A stretch of DNA of 37,472 nucleotides from Fibrobacter sp. (GTDB taxonomy: Bacteria; Fibrobacterota; Fibrobacteria; Fibrobacterales; Fibrobacteraceae): positions 1 to 37,472 of the forward strand of contig NZ_JAFWOM010000039.1 in assembly GCF_017545445.1 (NCBI RefSeq), read 5' to 3'. The translations under genes and the position numbers were made by a program. Shown here piece after piece: positions 1 through 7,500 of this stretch (positions are counted from its first letter, which is position 1; each line of letters begins with the position of its first letter). Below the pieces are notes generated by a model, which searched no databases, was not told the DNA's origin, and saw only the letters and a program-made list of their open reading frames with translations.

Positions 1-332
1 GATGACGAAACAACCTTTTTACTGGAGGAGGAGGGCTTACTGTTACTGGATCCTATCGCTCCGCTCCAGGATGACGATGAGGCTTTGCCCGAAGATGACG
101 AAGCAATCTTTTTGCTGGAGGAAGAGAGTTTCTTTCCGTCACTGGACCCATTCGACTTCGCTGACGACGAGCTGTTACTGGATCCTTCGCTAGAGCTCAG
201 GATGACAGTTTTGGTTGAAGAAGACGATTCATCGTCATTTACGGATGTGCTGCTGTCGCCACCGCAGGCGGTCAATGAGATAAAAGACGAAAGACTAAAG
301 ACGAGAGATAAAGTAGCTAAAAATTGTTTCAT
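1..332 (-). CDS. FISUMP-type lipoprotein, N-terminal part (cut by left edge)
   Basis: The reading frame starts at an ATG (332-330) preceded by GGAGG at 344-340 with a 7-nt spacer, and stays open to the left edge, so only about 110 codons are seen. Residues 1-22 form a compact lipoprotein signal peptide with lipobox L-T-A-C and lipidation Cys23, followed by GGDSSTSVNDDESSSS, the same start of mature protein as in the copies at 424-1596 and 2922-4145. The rest is a Ser/Lys linker; its last stretch is almost identical at DNA level to the linker of the gene at 29025-30242. The C-terminal FISUMP domain lies outside the window and is inferred from the paralogues. Of the copies here this is the only signal peptide with no palindromic insert, so it probably shows the ancestral form. 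Likely an envelope-anchored lipoprotein of unknown function. Confidence 0.85.
   Translation of the reverse strand, partial: MKQFLATLSLVFSLSSFISLTACGGDSSTSVNDDESSSSTKTVILSSSEGSSNSSSSAKSNGSSDGKKLSSSSKKIASSSSGKASSSSWSGAIGSSNSKPSSSSKKVVSS
180..206 (-). repeat. Palindromic repeat read in frame inside lipoprotein linker
   Basis: On the minus strand this reads GTCATCCTGAGC, a short spacer, then GAAGGATCC, and is translated as VILSSSEGS within the Ser-rich linker. The same unit is at 3747-3774 in the paralogue. A related unit at about 50-74 is read as SSSWSGAIGS. The edges (GTCATCC and GGATCC) match intergenic palindromes at 36278-36404, which suggests a dispersed element rather than ordinary linker drift. 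Confidence 0.6.
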
Positions 333-373
333 AGGACATCCTCCGCAAATAAAATATACAAAGTTTGGGCAGT

Positions 374-405
374 AAAAAAGCCCGGACAACGTATGATTGC
401 CGGGC
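374..405 (-). terminator. Intrinsic terminator after the 424-1596 lipoprotein gene
   Basis: Read on the minus strand, GCCCGG (405-400) and CCGGGC (385-380) form a 6-bp GC stem, extendable by CAA/TTG past a bulge, followed at once by six T residues (379-374). It lies 19 nt past the stop codon of the lipoprotein gene and before the start of the next lipoprotein at 332. Confidence 0.8.
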
Positions 406-423
406 ATGACAAAATAAGCGAAA

Positions 424-1596
424 CTACTGTTCAACTTTTACGCAACGGACGGAAATGCCAATCATCTTACTATCGTTAGTATTTCGACTGGGAGCATAAT
501 CATCTAACGCGGACACAAAACCTGCATAAGCATGTGTATTTTTTTTCTTTTCAAATTCTTCCGGGAAAAGCCAATACGCCCCATCCTTTAAACCATTAAA
601 TTTTCCCTCAGCCCTTCTCAATCCAGCACCGGTAAGGGATAAGCCGCTGTAGTTATTTCCACCAAAGCCATAAGCAGAACGGGTTCCTTTGATGCCATAT
701 TCATTTGTTTCTGCATGCCAAGCGATGTAAAAATCAGCGTATGTCATCAATCGCCAGCCTTCTGGGCAAATGCCTCGATGGTTTTCTTGTATCAAATCAG
801 AACAACTTTCGGTATTGCAACGGCTGGGCAATTGCATCATCTCCGCCCACTGGTAAAGTCCGCCAAATTCATCGCACTTGGTGGTATCATTGTTATAGCA
901 GTAGCGTTCAATCTTGGTATCGTCGTTCTGGTCATTTTTTCCAAGAACCATTTCTCCAATGTTCAGATTTTCCGCCATGATAGTCACGGAATCCTTTCGA
1001 CCGGACGATTTTTTCCCAATAATCTTGATATAGTAATAACTGCGACCATTGCGCGGGTCCGTAAACTGCTTATAGGCATCCTTCCCCACCTTACTTGCAT
1101 TAGCATGCGTTTTCGAGTGATCAAAGGGGACATACTCGCTGCTGGAGGATGCCGCACTGGACCCATTCGACTCCACTGACGTTGCGCTCAGGGTGACACT
1201 GCTACTGCTCTGGATGACAGTCTTGGAGGAGGAGGAAGGCTTTTTGGTACTGTTACTGGATCCTATCCCCCCATCAGGGGTCCAGGATGACGATGGACTC
1301 TTCGTCGAGGATGAGGATTTCTTGTCATTCTGGAGGCTCGAAGAGCCGATAGAATCCATGCGGCTACTTGAAGATTTTTTTGTACTGCTACTAGACCCAT
1401 TCGACTTCGCTGACGTTCCGCTCAGGGTGACACCGCTACTGCTTTGGATGGCAGAAGATGACGATTCATCGTCATTTACGGATGTGCTGCTGTCGCCACC
1501 GCAGGCGGTAAGGCACAACGCAATGGCAAAAAGCATGGATGGGGCAAAGCCCCAACCCTTCGGCTCGGTCCTATATTTAAAAAGGACGAAAATCAC
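424..1596 (-). CDS. FISUMP-domain lipoprotein with IS-rebuilt N terminus
   Basis: 390 codons from a GTG start at 1596. Residues 21-32 (MLFAIALCLTAC) hold the hydrophobic core and lipobox L-T-A-C (lipid Cys32). Residues 40-155 are a Ser-rich linker containing palindrome-encoded stretches, and about 173-388 form the FISUMP domain with the pattern FTDPRNGRSYYYI, AENLNIGE, YCYNND, GGLYQWAEMM, CPEGWRL, GGNNYSG and a final VRCVKVEQ. Six cysteines in that domain could pair. The function of FISUMP domains is unknown; a surface lipoprotein is likely. The first 20 residues (MIFVLFKYRTEPKGWGFAPS) resemble no paralogue. The purine-rich tract upstream runs straight into the GTG, so the ribosome site is poor. 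Just upstream lies an IS110 element, and beyond it, at 2914, sits an orphan signal-peptide start. I infer that the IS cut off the original start and that this 5' end is makeshift, so expression is uncertain. Confidence 0.8.
   Translation of the reverse strand: MIFVLFKYRTEPKGWGFAPSMLFAIALCLTACGGDSSTSVNDDESSSSAIQSSSGVTLSGTSAKSNGSSSSTKKSSSSRMDSIGSSSLQNDKKSSSSTKSPSSSWTPDGGIGSSNSTKKPSSSSKTVIQSSSSVTLSATSVESNGSSAASSSSEYVPFDHSKTHANASKVGKDAYKQFTDPRNGRSYYYIKIIGKKSSGRKDSVTIMAENLNIGEMVLGKNDQNDDTKIERYCYNNDTTKCDEFGGLYQWAEMMQLPSRCNTESCSDLIQENHRGICPEGWRLMTYADFYIAWHAETNEYGIKGTRSAYGFGGNNYSGLSLTGAGLRRAEGKFNGLKDGAYWLFPEEFEKKKNTHAYAGFVSALDDYAPSRNTNDSKMIGISVRCVKVEQ
1261..1291 (-). repeat. In-frame palindromic repeat in linker
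   Basis: Minus-strand reading GTCATCCTGGACCCC, GATG, GGGGGATAGGA, with CCCC/GGGG arms, translated as SSWTPDGGIGS in the Ser-rich linker. The edges match the units at about 50-74, 29813-29838 and 29909-29935, but the centre differs. That fits a mobile or recombining palindromic element with variable loops. Confidence 0.5.
1541..1567 (-). repeat. Palindromic sequence inside the signal-peptide coding region
   Basis: A hairpin GGGGC-AAA-GCCCC (1541-1553) followed by ACCCTTCGGCTCGGT. On the minus strand it encodes EPKGWGFAPS directly before the hydrophobic core MLFAIAL. It occupies the same place as the palindrome-encoded insert in the paralogue at 4053-4085. Confidence 0.5.
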
Positions 1597-1620
1597 CCCT
1601 TCATTAGTCTATTTTTAGAA

Positions 1621-1802
1621 ATGGGTAGGAGATGGGCAACCCGCAGGCTCGGTAGCGCTAGACGCAGTGTATGACATTGGGACCCATCTCCCTCAACCCA
1701 GGACCCCGAACAAGTATGCTGGCAAAACGCAGATGCCGAATACCTTTGGACAATGGGGCGTGGGGTGATTACCCGTTAACAATATAGCAAAGGAATCTTA
1801 AA
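1621..1802 (+). ncRNA. Candidate IS110 bridge-RNA region
   Basis: Non-coding stretch between the presumed left end and the transposase start. It contains a perfect 9-bp inverted repeat, GGAGATGGG (1628-1636) and CCCATCTCC (1683-1691), enclosing about 46 nt with further GC-rich pairing potential, then a second part rich in G runs (1750-1775). In characterised IS110-family members the non-coding end next to the transposase encodes a bridge RNA that pairs with donor and target DNA. Position, length and structure fit, but the guide loops cannot be assigned without defined IS ends. Confidence 0.4.
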
Positions 1803-2768
1803 ATGGAAACATGGGTCGGCATTGACATCTCCAAGGACACTTTCGACGCAGCCTGGATTATGGACGGCAAGAAGAATCATCTGAAGCTGGAAAATAGTTC
1901 CAACGGTTTCAAACGTCTTCTGAACGAAGTGCCGGCTGAGTCCCGTTTTGCGATGGAAGCTACAGGAGAATATCACCTGAACTGTGCCAGATACCTATCC
2001 AGCCGCGGAAATCCAGTTGCTGTCTTGAACCCATTTGCCGTGAAAATGCATATGCAAAGCGACCTCAGGCGTTGCAAGAACGACAGGGCCGACGCCTATT
2101 CGATAGCGAAATTCGCAGCGGAAAAGAATACCGATTGCTGGACATGCCCGACAGACGACGAAATAAGGCTCAAGCATCTTGATGCCGTTATAGACAACTT
2201 GCAGAAACAGATCCGTCAAAGCAAGAACATACTGCATTCGCTAACCCAGGTCAATTTACGAGACGACCAGGCCGTTTCCATCATCAAGAAAACAATATCC
2301 AGTCTGGAAGCCCTCATGGAAAAAGCCAGGAACAGGCAACTTGAAATGGTCGAGACCGGCAAGAAAGAATAAATCGCCTTGGCATGTTCCATTCCCGGGA
2401 TCGGTCTGGAAACATCGCTGAAGTTTTTCACACACGTTGGGAACATCGAAAGGTTTGGCAGTTCCAGAAGCCTGATTTCCTGGATAGGCCTGACTCCACG
2501 GAATGCACAATCAGGGACAAGCATCCATAAAAACGGAAGTATTTCGAGAATGGGCTGCACAAGGCTGCGAGGGCAATTCTATATGTGTGCAGTCGTCGCG
2601 ATAAAATACAATCCTGATTGCAGGTCATTCTATACACGATTGAAGGAATCGGGCAAGCCTAGCAAAGTAGCCTTGATTGCAGTGGCGAACAAGCTGCTTC
2701 GACAACTTTATGCAGTCCTTACGAAAAAAGAGGCCTATGTACCAAATTTTTGTACAAAAGCCTCTTGA
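1803..2768 (+). pseudogene. IS110-family transposase with internal stop
   Basis: The ATG at 1803 follows AAAGGA (1789-1794). The frame runs 189 codons to TAA at 2370-2372 and then continues in the same frame to a stop at 2768, 321 codons in all. The N-terminal RuvC-like DEDD domain is present, with probable catalytic residues D8 (GIDISKD), E52 (AMEATGEY) and D94/D97 (KNDRADAY). After the stop the Transposase_20 domain is intact, with an HhH-like SIPGIG, then GLTPRNAQSG with a serine near 237 that corresponds in position to the catalytic serine of this family, and GCTRLRGQ. A single nonsense change separates two otherwise intact halves, so inactivation looks recent, unless the codon is read through or is a sequencing error. 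Family call is firm; activity is doubtful. Confidence 0.85.
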
Positions 2769-2829
2769 CATTTAATACAGTATGTCATACCCATGCAAGC
2801 ATTGCTGCGACACTCACCTTTTGGGTTGT

Positions 2830-2914
2830 CTATCAGTCGCCTACGGCTCCTTCCAGGATGACAGAAAGACGAAAGACTAAAGACGAGAGATAAAGTAGCT
2901 AGAACTTGTTTCAT
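2830..2914 (-). pseudogene. Orphan 5' fragment of a FISUMP lipoprotein gene
   Basis: From an ATG at 2914 the minus strand encodes MKQVLATLSLVFSLSSF, which differs by one residue from the signal peptide of the lipoprotein at the left edge (MKQFLATLSLVFSLSSF). It then enters a palindrome-type sequence beginning TGTCATCCTGGA (CHPGRSRRRL) and runs without homology into the IS110 right end, stopping at 2735. The ATG lies 7 nt after the stop of the gene ending at 2922 and has no obvious ribosome site, so any translation would depend on coupling. It is best read as the original start of the gene now at 424-1596, separated from it by the IS. Confidence 0.75.
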
Positions 2915-2921
2915 AAGAAAA

Positions 2922-4145
2922 CTACTGTTCAACTTTTACGCAACGGACGGAATTACCCACAATTTTGTCAGAACGTTGATTTCTAGATGTCCCAGCAATA
3001 TTTTCAGCACTGGCTACATACGCAGCATGAGTAAACGCATTAACATCATACTCATGTTCTTCTGGATAAAACCAATAAACAACGCTTCTTAGATCAGCAA
3101 ACCCACCCTCAGGCGTTCTCATTCCAGCACCAGTAAGGGAAAAACCTGAATAATTATTTCCACCAAAGCCATAAGCAGAACGAAGGCCCTTAATGCCATA
3201 TCCGAATTCATCTTTGTAACCTTCTATTACAACAAAGTCATCATAAGTCATCAGCCGCCAGCCTTCTGGGCAAATGCCTCGATGGTTTTCTTGTATCAAA
3301 TCAGAACAACTTTCGGTATTGCAACGGCTGGGCAATTGCATCATCTCCGCCCACTGGTAGAGTCCGCCAAATTCATCGCATAAGGTGGTATCGTTATTGT
3401 AGCAATAGCGTTCTATCTTGGCATCGTTGTTTTGGTCGTCTTTGCCCAAAACCATCTCGCCGATGTTCAGATTTTCAGCCATTACAGTCACAGAATCACC
3501 ACTATAAACAGAAGTAATGGTTATGTAATAGTAGCTGCGGCCATTGCGCGGGTCAGTGAATTGTTTGTAGGCGTCCTTACCCACCTTGCTCGCATTAGCA
3601 TGCGTCTTCGAATGATCGAAGGGGACGTACTCGCTGCTACTTGTCATTCCGGCCGAAGTGCCGGAATCAGTTTTACTACTGCTAGAAGCCGATCCCGGAA
3701 CAGAGTCCGGGATGACAGATGAAGAGGACTTTGGGGTACTGTTACTGGATCCTTCGCTGGAGCTCAGGATGACGCTCGAAGAAGTGGTTTTCGCAGAACT
3801 ACTGCTCAGGATGACGGTCTTGGAGGATGAAGATTTACTGTCATTCTGGAGGCTCGAAGAGCCGATAGAATCCATGCGGCTACTTGAAGATTTTTTTGTA
3901 CTGCTACTAGACCCATTCGACTTCGCTGACGTTCCGCTCAGGGTGACACTGCTACTGCTTTGGATGGCAGAAGATGAAGATTCATCGTCATTTACGGATG
4001 TGCTGCTGTCGCCACCGCAGGCGGTAAGGCACAACGCAATGGCAAAAAGCATGGATCCTATCGTGCTACGCACTCCAGGATGACAAGTATAACCTAACAT
4101 TTTATCACAAGAGTCTTTTCTGTCAGTAATAAGAACTTGTTTCAT
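2922..4145 (-). CDS. FISUMP-domain lipoprotein with repeat in signal peptide
   Basis: The ATG at 4145 has GGAGG at 4157-4153 with a 7-nt spacer; upstream in-frame codons are ignored because this site is much better. The product is 407 residues. The signal peptide is unusually long (lipid Cys43, lipobox L-T-A-C) because TCHPGVRSTIGS (about 20-31), encoded by a palindromic repeat, sits between the basic start MKQVLITDRK and the hydrophobic core. Residues 50-172 are a Ser-rich linker with several more repeat-encoded stretches (VILSSSEGS, VIPDSVPGS, DSGTSAGMT). The FISUMP domain follows from about 190 and ends VRCVKVEQ. Long blocks are identical in DNA to the gene at 424-1596, for example about 3257-3360 against 747-853, which points to recent duplication or gene conversion. 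Expected location is the cell envelope; molecular role unknown. The preceding terminator (4210-4244) suggests it has its own promoter. Confidence 0.88.
   Translation of the reverse strand: MKQVLITDRKDSCDKMLGYTCHPGVRSTIGSMLFAIALCLTACGGDSSTSVNDDESSSSAIQSSSSVTLSGTSAKSNGSSSSTKKSSSSRMDSIGSSSLQNDSKSSSSKTVILSSSSAKTTSSSVILSSSEGSSNSTPKSSSSVIPDSVPGSASSSSKTDSGTSAGMTSSSEYVPFDHSKTHANASKVGKDAYKQFTDPRNGRSYYYITITSVYSGDSVTVMAENLNIGEMVLGKDDQNNDAKIERYCYNNDTTLCDEFGGLYQWAEMMQLPSRCNTESCSDLIQENHRGICPEGWRLMTYDDFVVIEGYKDEFGYGIKGLRSAYGFGGNNYSGFSLTGAGMRTPEGGFADLRSVVYWFYPEEHEYDVNAFTHAAYVASAENIAGTSRNQRSDKIVGNSVRCVKVEQ
3643..3716 (-). repeat. Two adjacent palindromes read in frame in linker
   Basis: The first unit is ATTCCGG (3646-3652) with CCGGAAT (3661-3667), starting GTC and ending ATC. 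The second is TCCCGGA (3693-3699) with TCCGGGA (3706-3712), ending ATGAC. On the minus strand they encode DSGTSAGMT and VIPDSVPGS. They lie in opposite orientations yet both are free of stops and keep the frame. Their form matches the intergenic palindromes after 36260. Confidence 0.65.
3747..3774 (-). repeat. In-frame palindromic repeat in linker
   Basis: Nearly the same unit as at 180-206 (GTCATCCTGAGCTC, then GCGAAGGATCC on the minus strand), encoding VILSSSEGS in the paralogue's linker at a different distance from the lipobox. Confidence 0.55.
4053..4085 (-). repeat. Palindromic repeat inside signal-peptide coding sequence
   Basis: The minus strand reads TGTCATCCTGGAGTGCGTAG followed by CACGATAGGATCC, encoding TCHPGVRSTIGS. 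It lies between the start codon region and the hydrophobic core of the signal peptide of the 2922-4145 lipoprotein. Its edges are those of the linker units. Confidence 0.65.
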
Positions 4146-4209
4146 AAGAAATCCTCCGCAAGGGTTATATAGAATATATAAAAAATTTTGGATAAAATTT
4201 ACATAAAGT

Positions 4210-4244
4210 AAAAAAAACACCATGGTGACAAAGTCATCATGGTG
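4210..4244 (-). terminator. Strong intrinsic terminator after the giant gene
   Basis: On the minus strand CACCATGATGA (4244-4234) pairs with TCACCATGGTG (4228-4218), 10 of 11 positions, around a 5-nt loop, and is followed by eight T residues (4217-4210). It lies 22 nt past the stop codon of the giant gene and upstream of the next lipoprotein, so it should separate the two transcripts. Confidence 0.92.
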
Positions 4245-4266
4245 CTTCGCATGTTACAACAACGTA

Positions 4267-4590
4267 TTAGCCTTGCTCGACGTAAAGGATTATCGCGCCG
4301 CTCGTTTTCGCGGTGAGATAGATTTCGTACGAGCCATCGGCACCGTTCGGATGGTCAGGGATATCCACCCTTACGTTGTAGCCAACATTCGTGTGGGCCC
4401 TGTTTTCGCCATCCCAAGCCCAGTCGATTTCTGGAATCGAACTGTTGCCCGCATTGTTGCCGTAGATGACGACGTTCGGAGTCCACCACTGGTTGCCCTT
4501 CGGGTAATCCGTGCAAACGAGCTTGATTTGTTCACCTGCGACAAGCGTAATAATCTGCGGCACGCTGGTGAGCTGCTCCACACGCATTTC
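4267..4590 (-). other. C-terminal domain of the giant protein
   Basis: Residues about 8107-8214, after the Gly-Gln spacer. Alternating hydrophobic and polar strands with many aromatic residues (NQWWTPNVVIYGNN, DWAWDGEN) and an ending of YEIYLTAKTSGAIILYVEQG suggest one small beta-sandwich. Type I cargo normally carries its export signal at the C terminus, and exposed Trp-rich beta domains often bind glycans; neither role is shown here. Confidence 0.5.
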
Positions 4591-7500
4591 CTGAGAACCT
4601 TGGCCTTCACCGCTGCCTTGACCTTGCCCTTGGCCCTGGCCTTCGCCACTGCCTTGACCTTGTCCTTGGCCCTGGCCTTCGCCACTGCCCTGACCTTGTC
4701 CCTGGCCTTCGTCACCGCCTTGACCTTGGCCCTGGCCTTCGCCGCTGCCCTGACCTTGTCCCTGGCCTTCGTCGCCGCCTTGACCTTGTCCCTGGCCCTG
4801 GCCGTTCGGGTCGTCAGGTTCTGTCTGCGGAACAACGAGCTGTTCCGTGCTCCAAGAACCTTCAGAAGTCAGGTTCCTGCCAGAGCCCATCTCAAAAGTA
4901 TCCTTACGGTCGTTAGAATTATCCACGTTCGTATCAATACCCTGAATTTGGTGCTGATTGAGCATATTCTGGAACTGCTGAACATTGGCGTTGTCGTTGT
5001 CCAGATGGTTACGGTGAGAATTCAAGTCAATCGTATGCTGGTCGAGGACAATTTCGGTGTTCGGGGTAAACACGCCCACCGGGTTGTTGTGTTCAACAAT
5101 CAAGTTCGCATTGCCACCGAGAGCGATATCATCACCGTCACCCGTCGTAATCGTGTCGGCGCCTTCACCGCCCACAACAACATCGCGATCCTTGCCCGTG
5201 TCAATTGTATCTTCGGTGCTTACCGCCTTGGCGACATCGTTGTCAACCAAGACAGACTTCGCCTCGATTACGCGGTTCTTGTAATCCTGGATATTTTCGT
5301 CAGTCGCGAAAGGCACATCCAAGTCGAACCAAAGTTTCGCCTCGTCGCCATAGACAAGATCCTTGTCATGGTCGCCGCCAATGTCCGCGATTCCCTTGGT
5401 TTCGCCGGAGACAATCTGCACCGCAGAAATCATCGGCAAATTCTTCGGACTCTGTCCACCGAAGGAATAGACGTTCTTGATGCGGATATCGACAAAGTCA
5501 CCGGTAAGGTCATGGAACACCACGTAGTTTCCGATAATTTCGACACGCGGAGTCGAATAATCGGTAAGGGCGTCCAATGCGTCATAGTAATCTTCGCAGG
5601 TCGCTTCCTTGTAATCGCCGTCGAACTTGTGGCCCGTCCAATCATTGAGGAATCGCCTGTATTCTTTGCCATTCGCATCGGTCAACTTTATTCTATACAG
5701 ATAGTTGTAGGTATCCGTATCGTTGTTGTCACCACCGAGATACACATAGACATCGTACTTGGTGTTTTGACCAAACTTCTGGTTGATATTGTTCAAATTG
5801 AGCTTGATTTCTTCTTGCTGTTGTGCAGCGAGATAGAAATTGTAAAGCTTCGAGTTTGCCGTATCGCCATCAAGTTCGTCGTAGTTCTCGTTGGTCATGC
5901 TGTAGTTGCCAGCATTCTGCCAGTTCCAATCATTTTCCCTGTAGGCGGAGATGTTGACATCGATACCTTCAAAAGAATTATCGGCAGAACTGTCACCATC
6001 TTTACGATACTTCTTGTGCAAGCCCCCGTTCTTCAGGTACATGTTGGTCCAGTTCGTATCCACGACAACACCGGCAGCTTCGCCCGCAACAATGGAGTTG
6101 GAACTGTTGGCGTTTTCGCTCGTGAAGTTCAAGGACCAGACGTTCACACCGTCGAACTTGTTTTCTGCCGTAGCAGTAGCACCCGATTCGATATTGTCTG
6201 CACCGATGCCACCCACGACAACATCGTTGCCGTCGCCGGTAATGATGGTATCCTTGTACTTTTCTTCGTTCTTACGTTCCTTGCCGTTCTCGTCCATTTC
6301 GCTATGGGAAATTTCATCCTTCGAAATCGTGACAGATTCAGCAGTCGTAAGCGTCGAAGCCGTACTCAAATCGCCATCGCGTTCCGTGAAGAGCATCTTC
6401 GCATTGTCGCCAAACACGACATCGTTGTCGTATATGCCCAGACGGTCATCGCCAGGTGTCGTGTGTGCACGGACATACGCGTCATTTTCACGTTTCTGCT
6501 TAAGAGCTTCTTGGACGGCTTCATCCTGAGCGTGGTCACCCGTAGCAATTGCGTTGTCTGCCGCGAGATCTTCCGCACGAGAAATCACCTTGCCGTTTCT
6601 GATAACATCATCCGTACCATGGGTCACAATCGTGTCGCAACCAGTTCCACCCACCACGATATCGTCACCGCTGCGAGCAAGGATTGCATCGTCGCCACCG
6701 AACTCGACATCCGTAGAAGCGGCAATATCCTGCTTATGGAGCTGGCCCTTGATCTGGAGGCCCGCAATGCCCGGCAAATCCTTGCCGTTCATGTTCCATT
6801 CCTTGACACCGTCTTCGACAATAATCACGATACGGTCGCTGGCGATATCCGCACCCACATCAAATACAACGTAGTTCGACCAGAGAAGTCCCGAACCAAT
6901 TGCATTGTCCATGGGCTTGATGACCTTTTGACCATTTACGTCGACTTCGACACCAAGGATATTGCCGTTTTCATCGAGCACGGCTTCCATGCTTCTATTC
7001 TTGAATTCACCCGTGAAGTTGGCGCGAGCCGGATCGTTCACATAGAAAGCCTGCCTACGCACACCGTCAATGTACAGAGATACAAGGCGTACACTCTGAG
7101 TTTCCCAAGAGTGTGCATCCGGGATATCCATATAGACAGCGACCTGATAGCTGTCGAAGTGCTGCTTGAGGCCATCGACCGCCACTTCCATGTAGCTTTG
7201 CATCTGGTTGTTCGGGGCGGTCGTCATGACGCCCGAAGCCATCAGCTTCTTGTCCGACGTATTGGCCCAGAAGTTGTGGTTGTAGTTCTGCATATTGATG
7301 CGGACATCCGTGGAGGTGTTGCGGTGCACCTCGTGACCCGCATAGCTCACGCTCACAGAACTTGCACGCGTACCGTCATCGAAGCGGACTATTTCCTTGT
7401 CGTCGTTGCCGTATGTACCGGCAAGGCTACCCGCGATGTTGTTCCACTGCTTATTCCTGAATTCTGCAGCACCCGCTTCTTCGTTCGCACCGATTCCCTG

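Larger units (their letters stand above)
1617..2800 (+). mobile_element. IS110-family insertion sequence (ends approximate)
   Basis: The element consists of an upstream non-coding segment of about 185 nt, a DEDD/Transposase_20 transposase frame (1803-2768) and a short right end. IS110 elements have no terminal inverted repeats and usually no clear target duplication, so the ends cannot be fixed by eye; I set them where similarity to the lipoprotein paralogues stops on each side. To the left is the lipoprotein gene beginning at 1596, and to the right is its displaced 5' end (2830-2914). It lies beside palindromic repeats, and IS110-group elements are known to target REP-like palindromes. Confidence 0.7.

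Noticed and set aside
715..1618. Plus-strand open frames opposite the lipoprotein at 424-1596
   Set aside because: Antisense shadows of the FISUMP domain and Ser-rich linker, repeated at the other paralogues, with no ribosome sites.
2735..2932. A small minus-strand gene beginning upstream of 2914
   Set aside because: Only the signal-peptide start is homologous to anything; the rest is palindrome and IS end. It is recorded as a gene fragment.
4600..4808. CRISPR-like array
   Set aside because: Units are about 30 nt but contiguous, have no unique spacers, and encode an in-frame Gly-Gln repeat.
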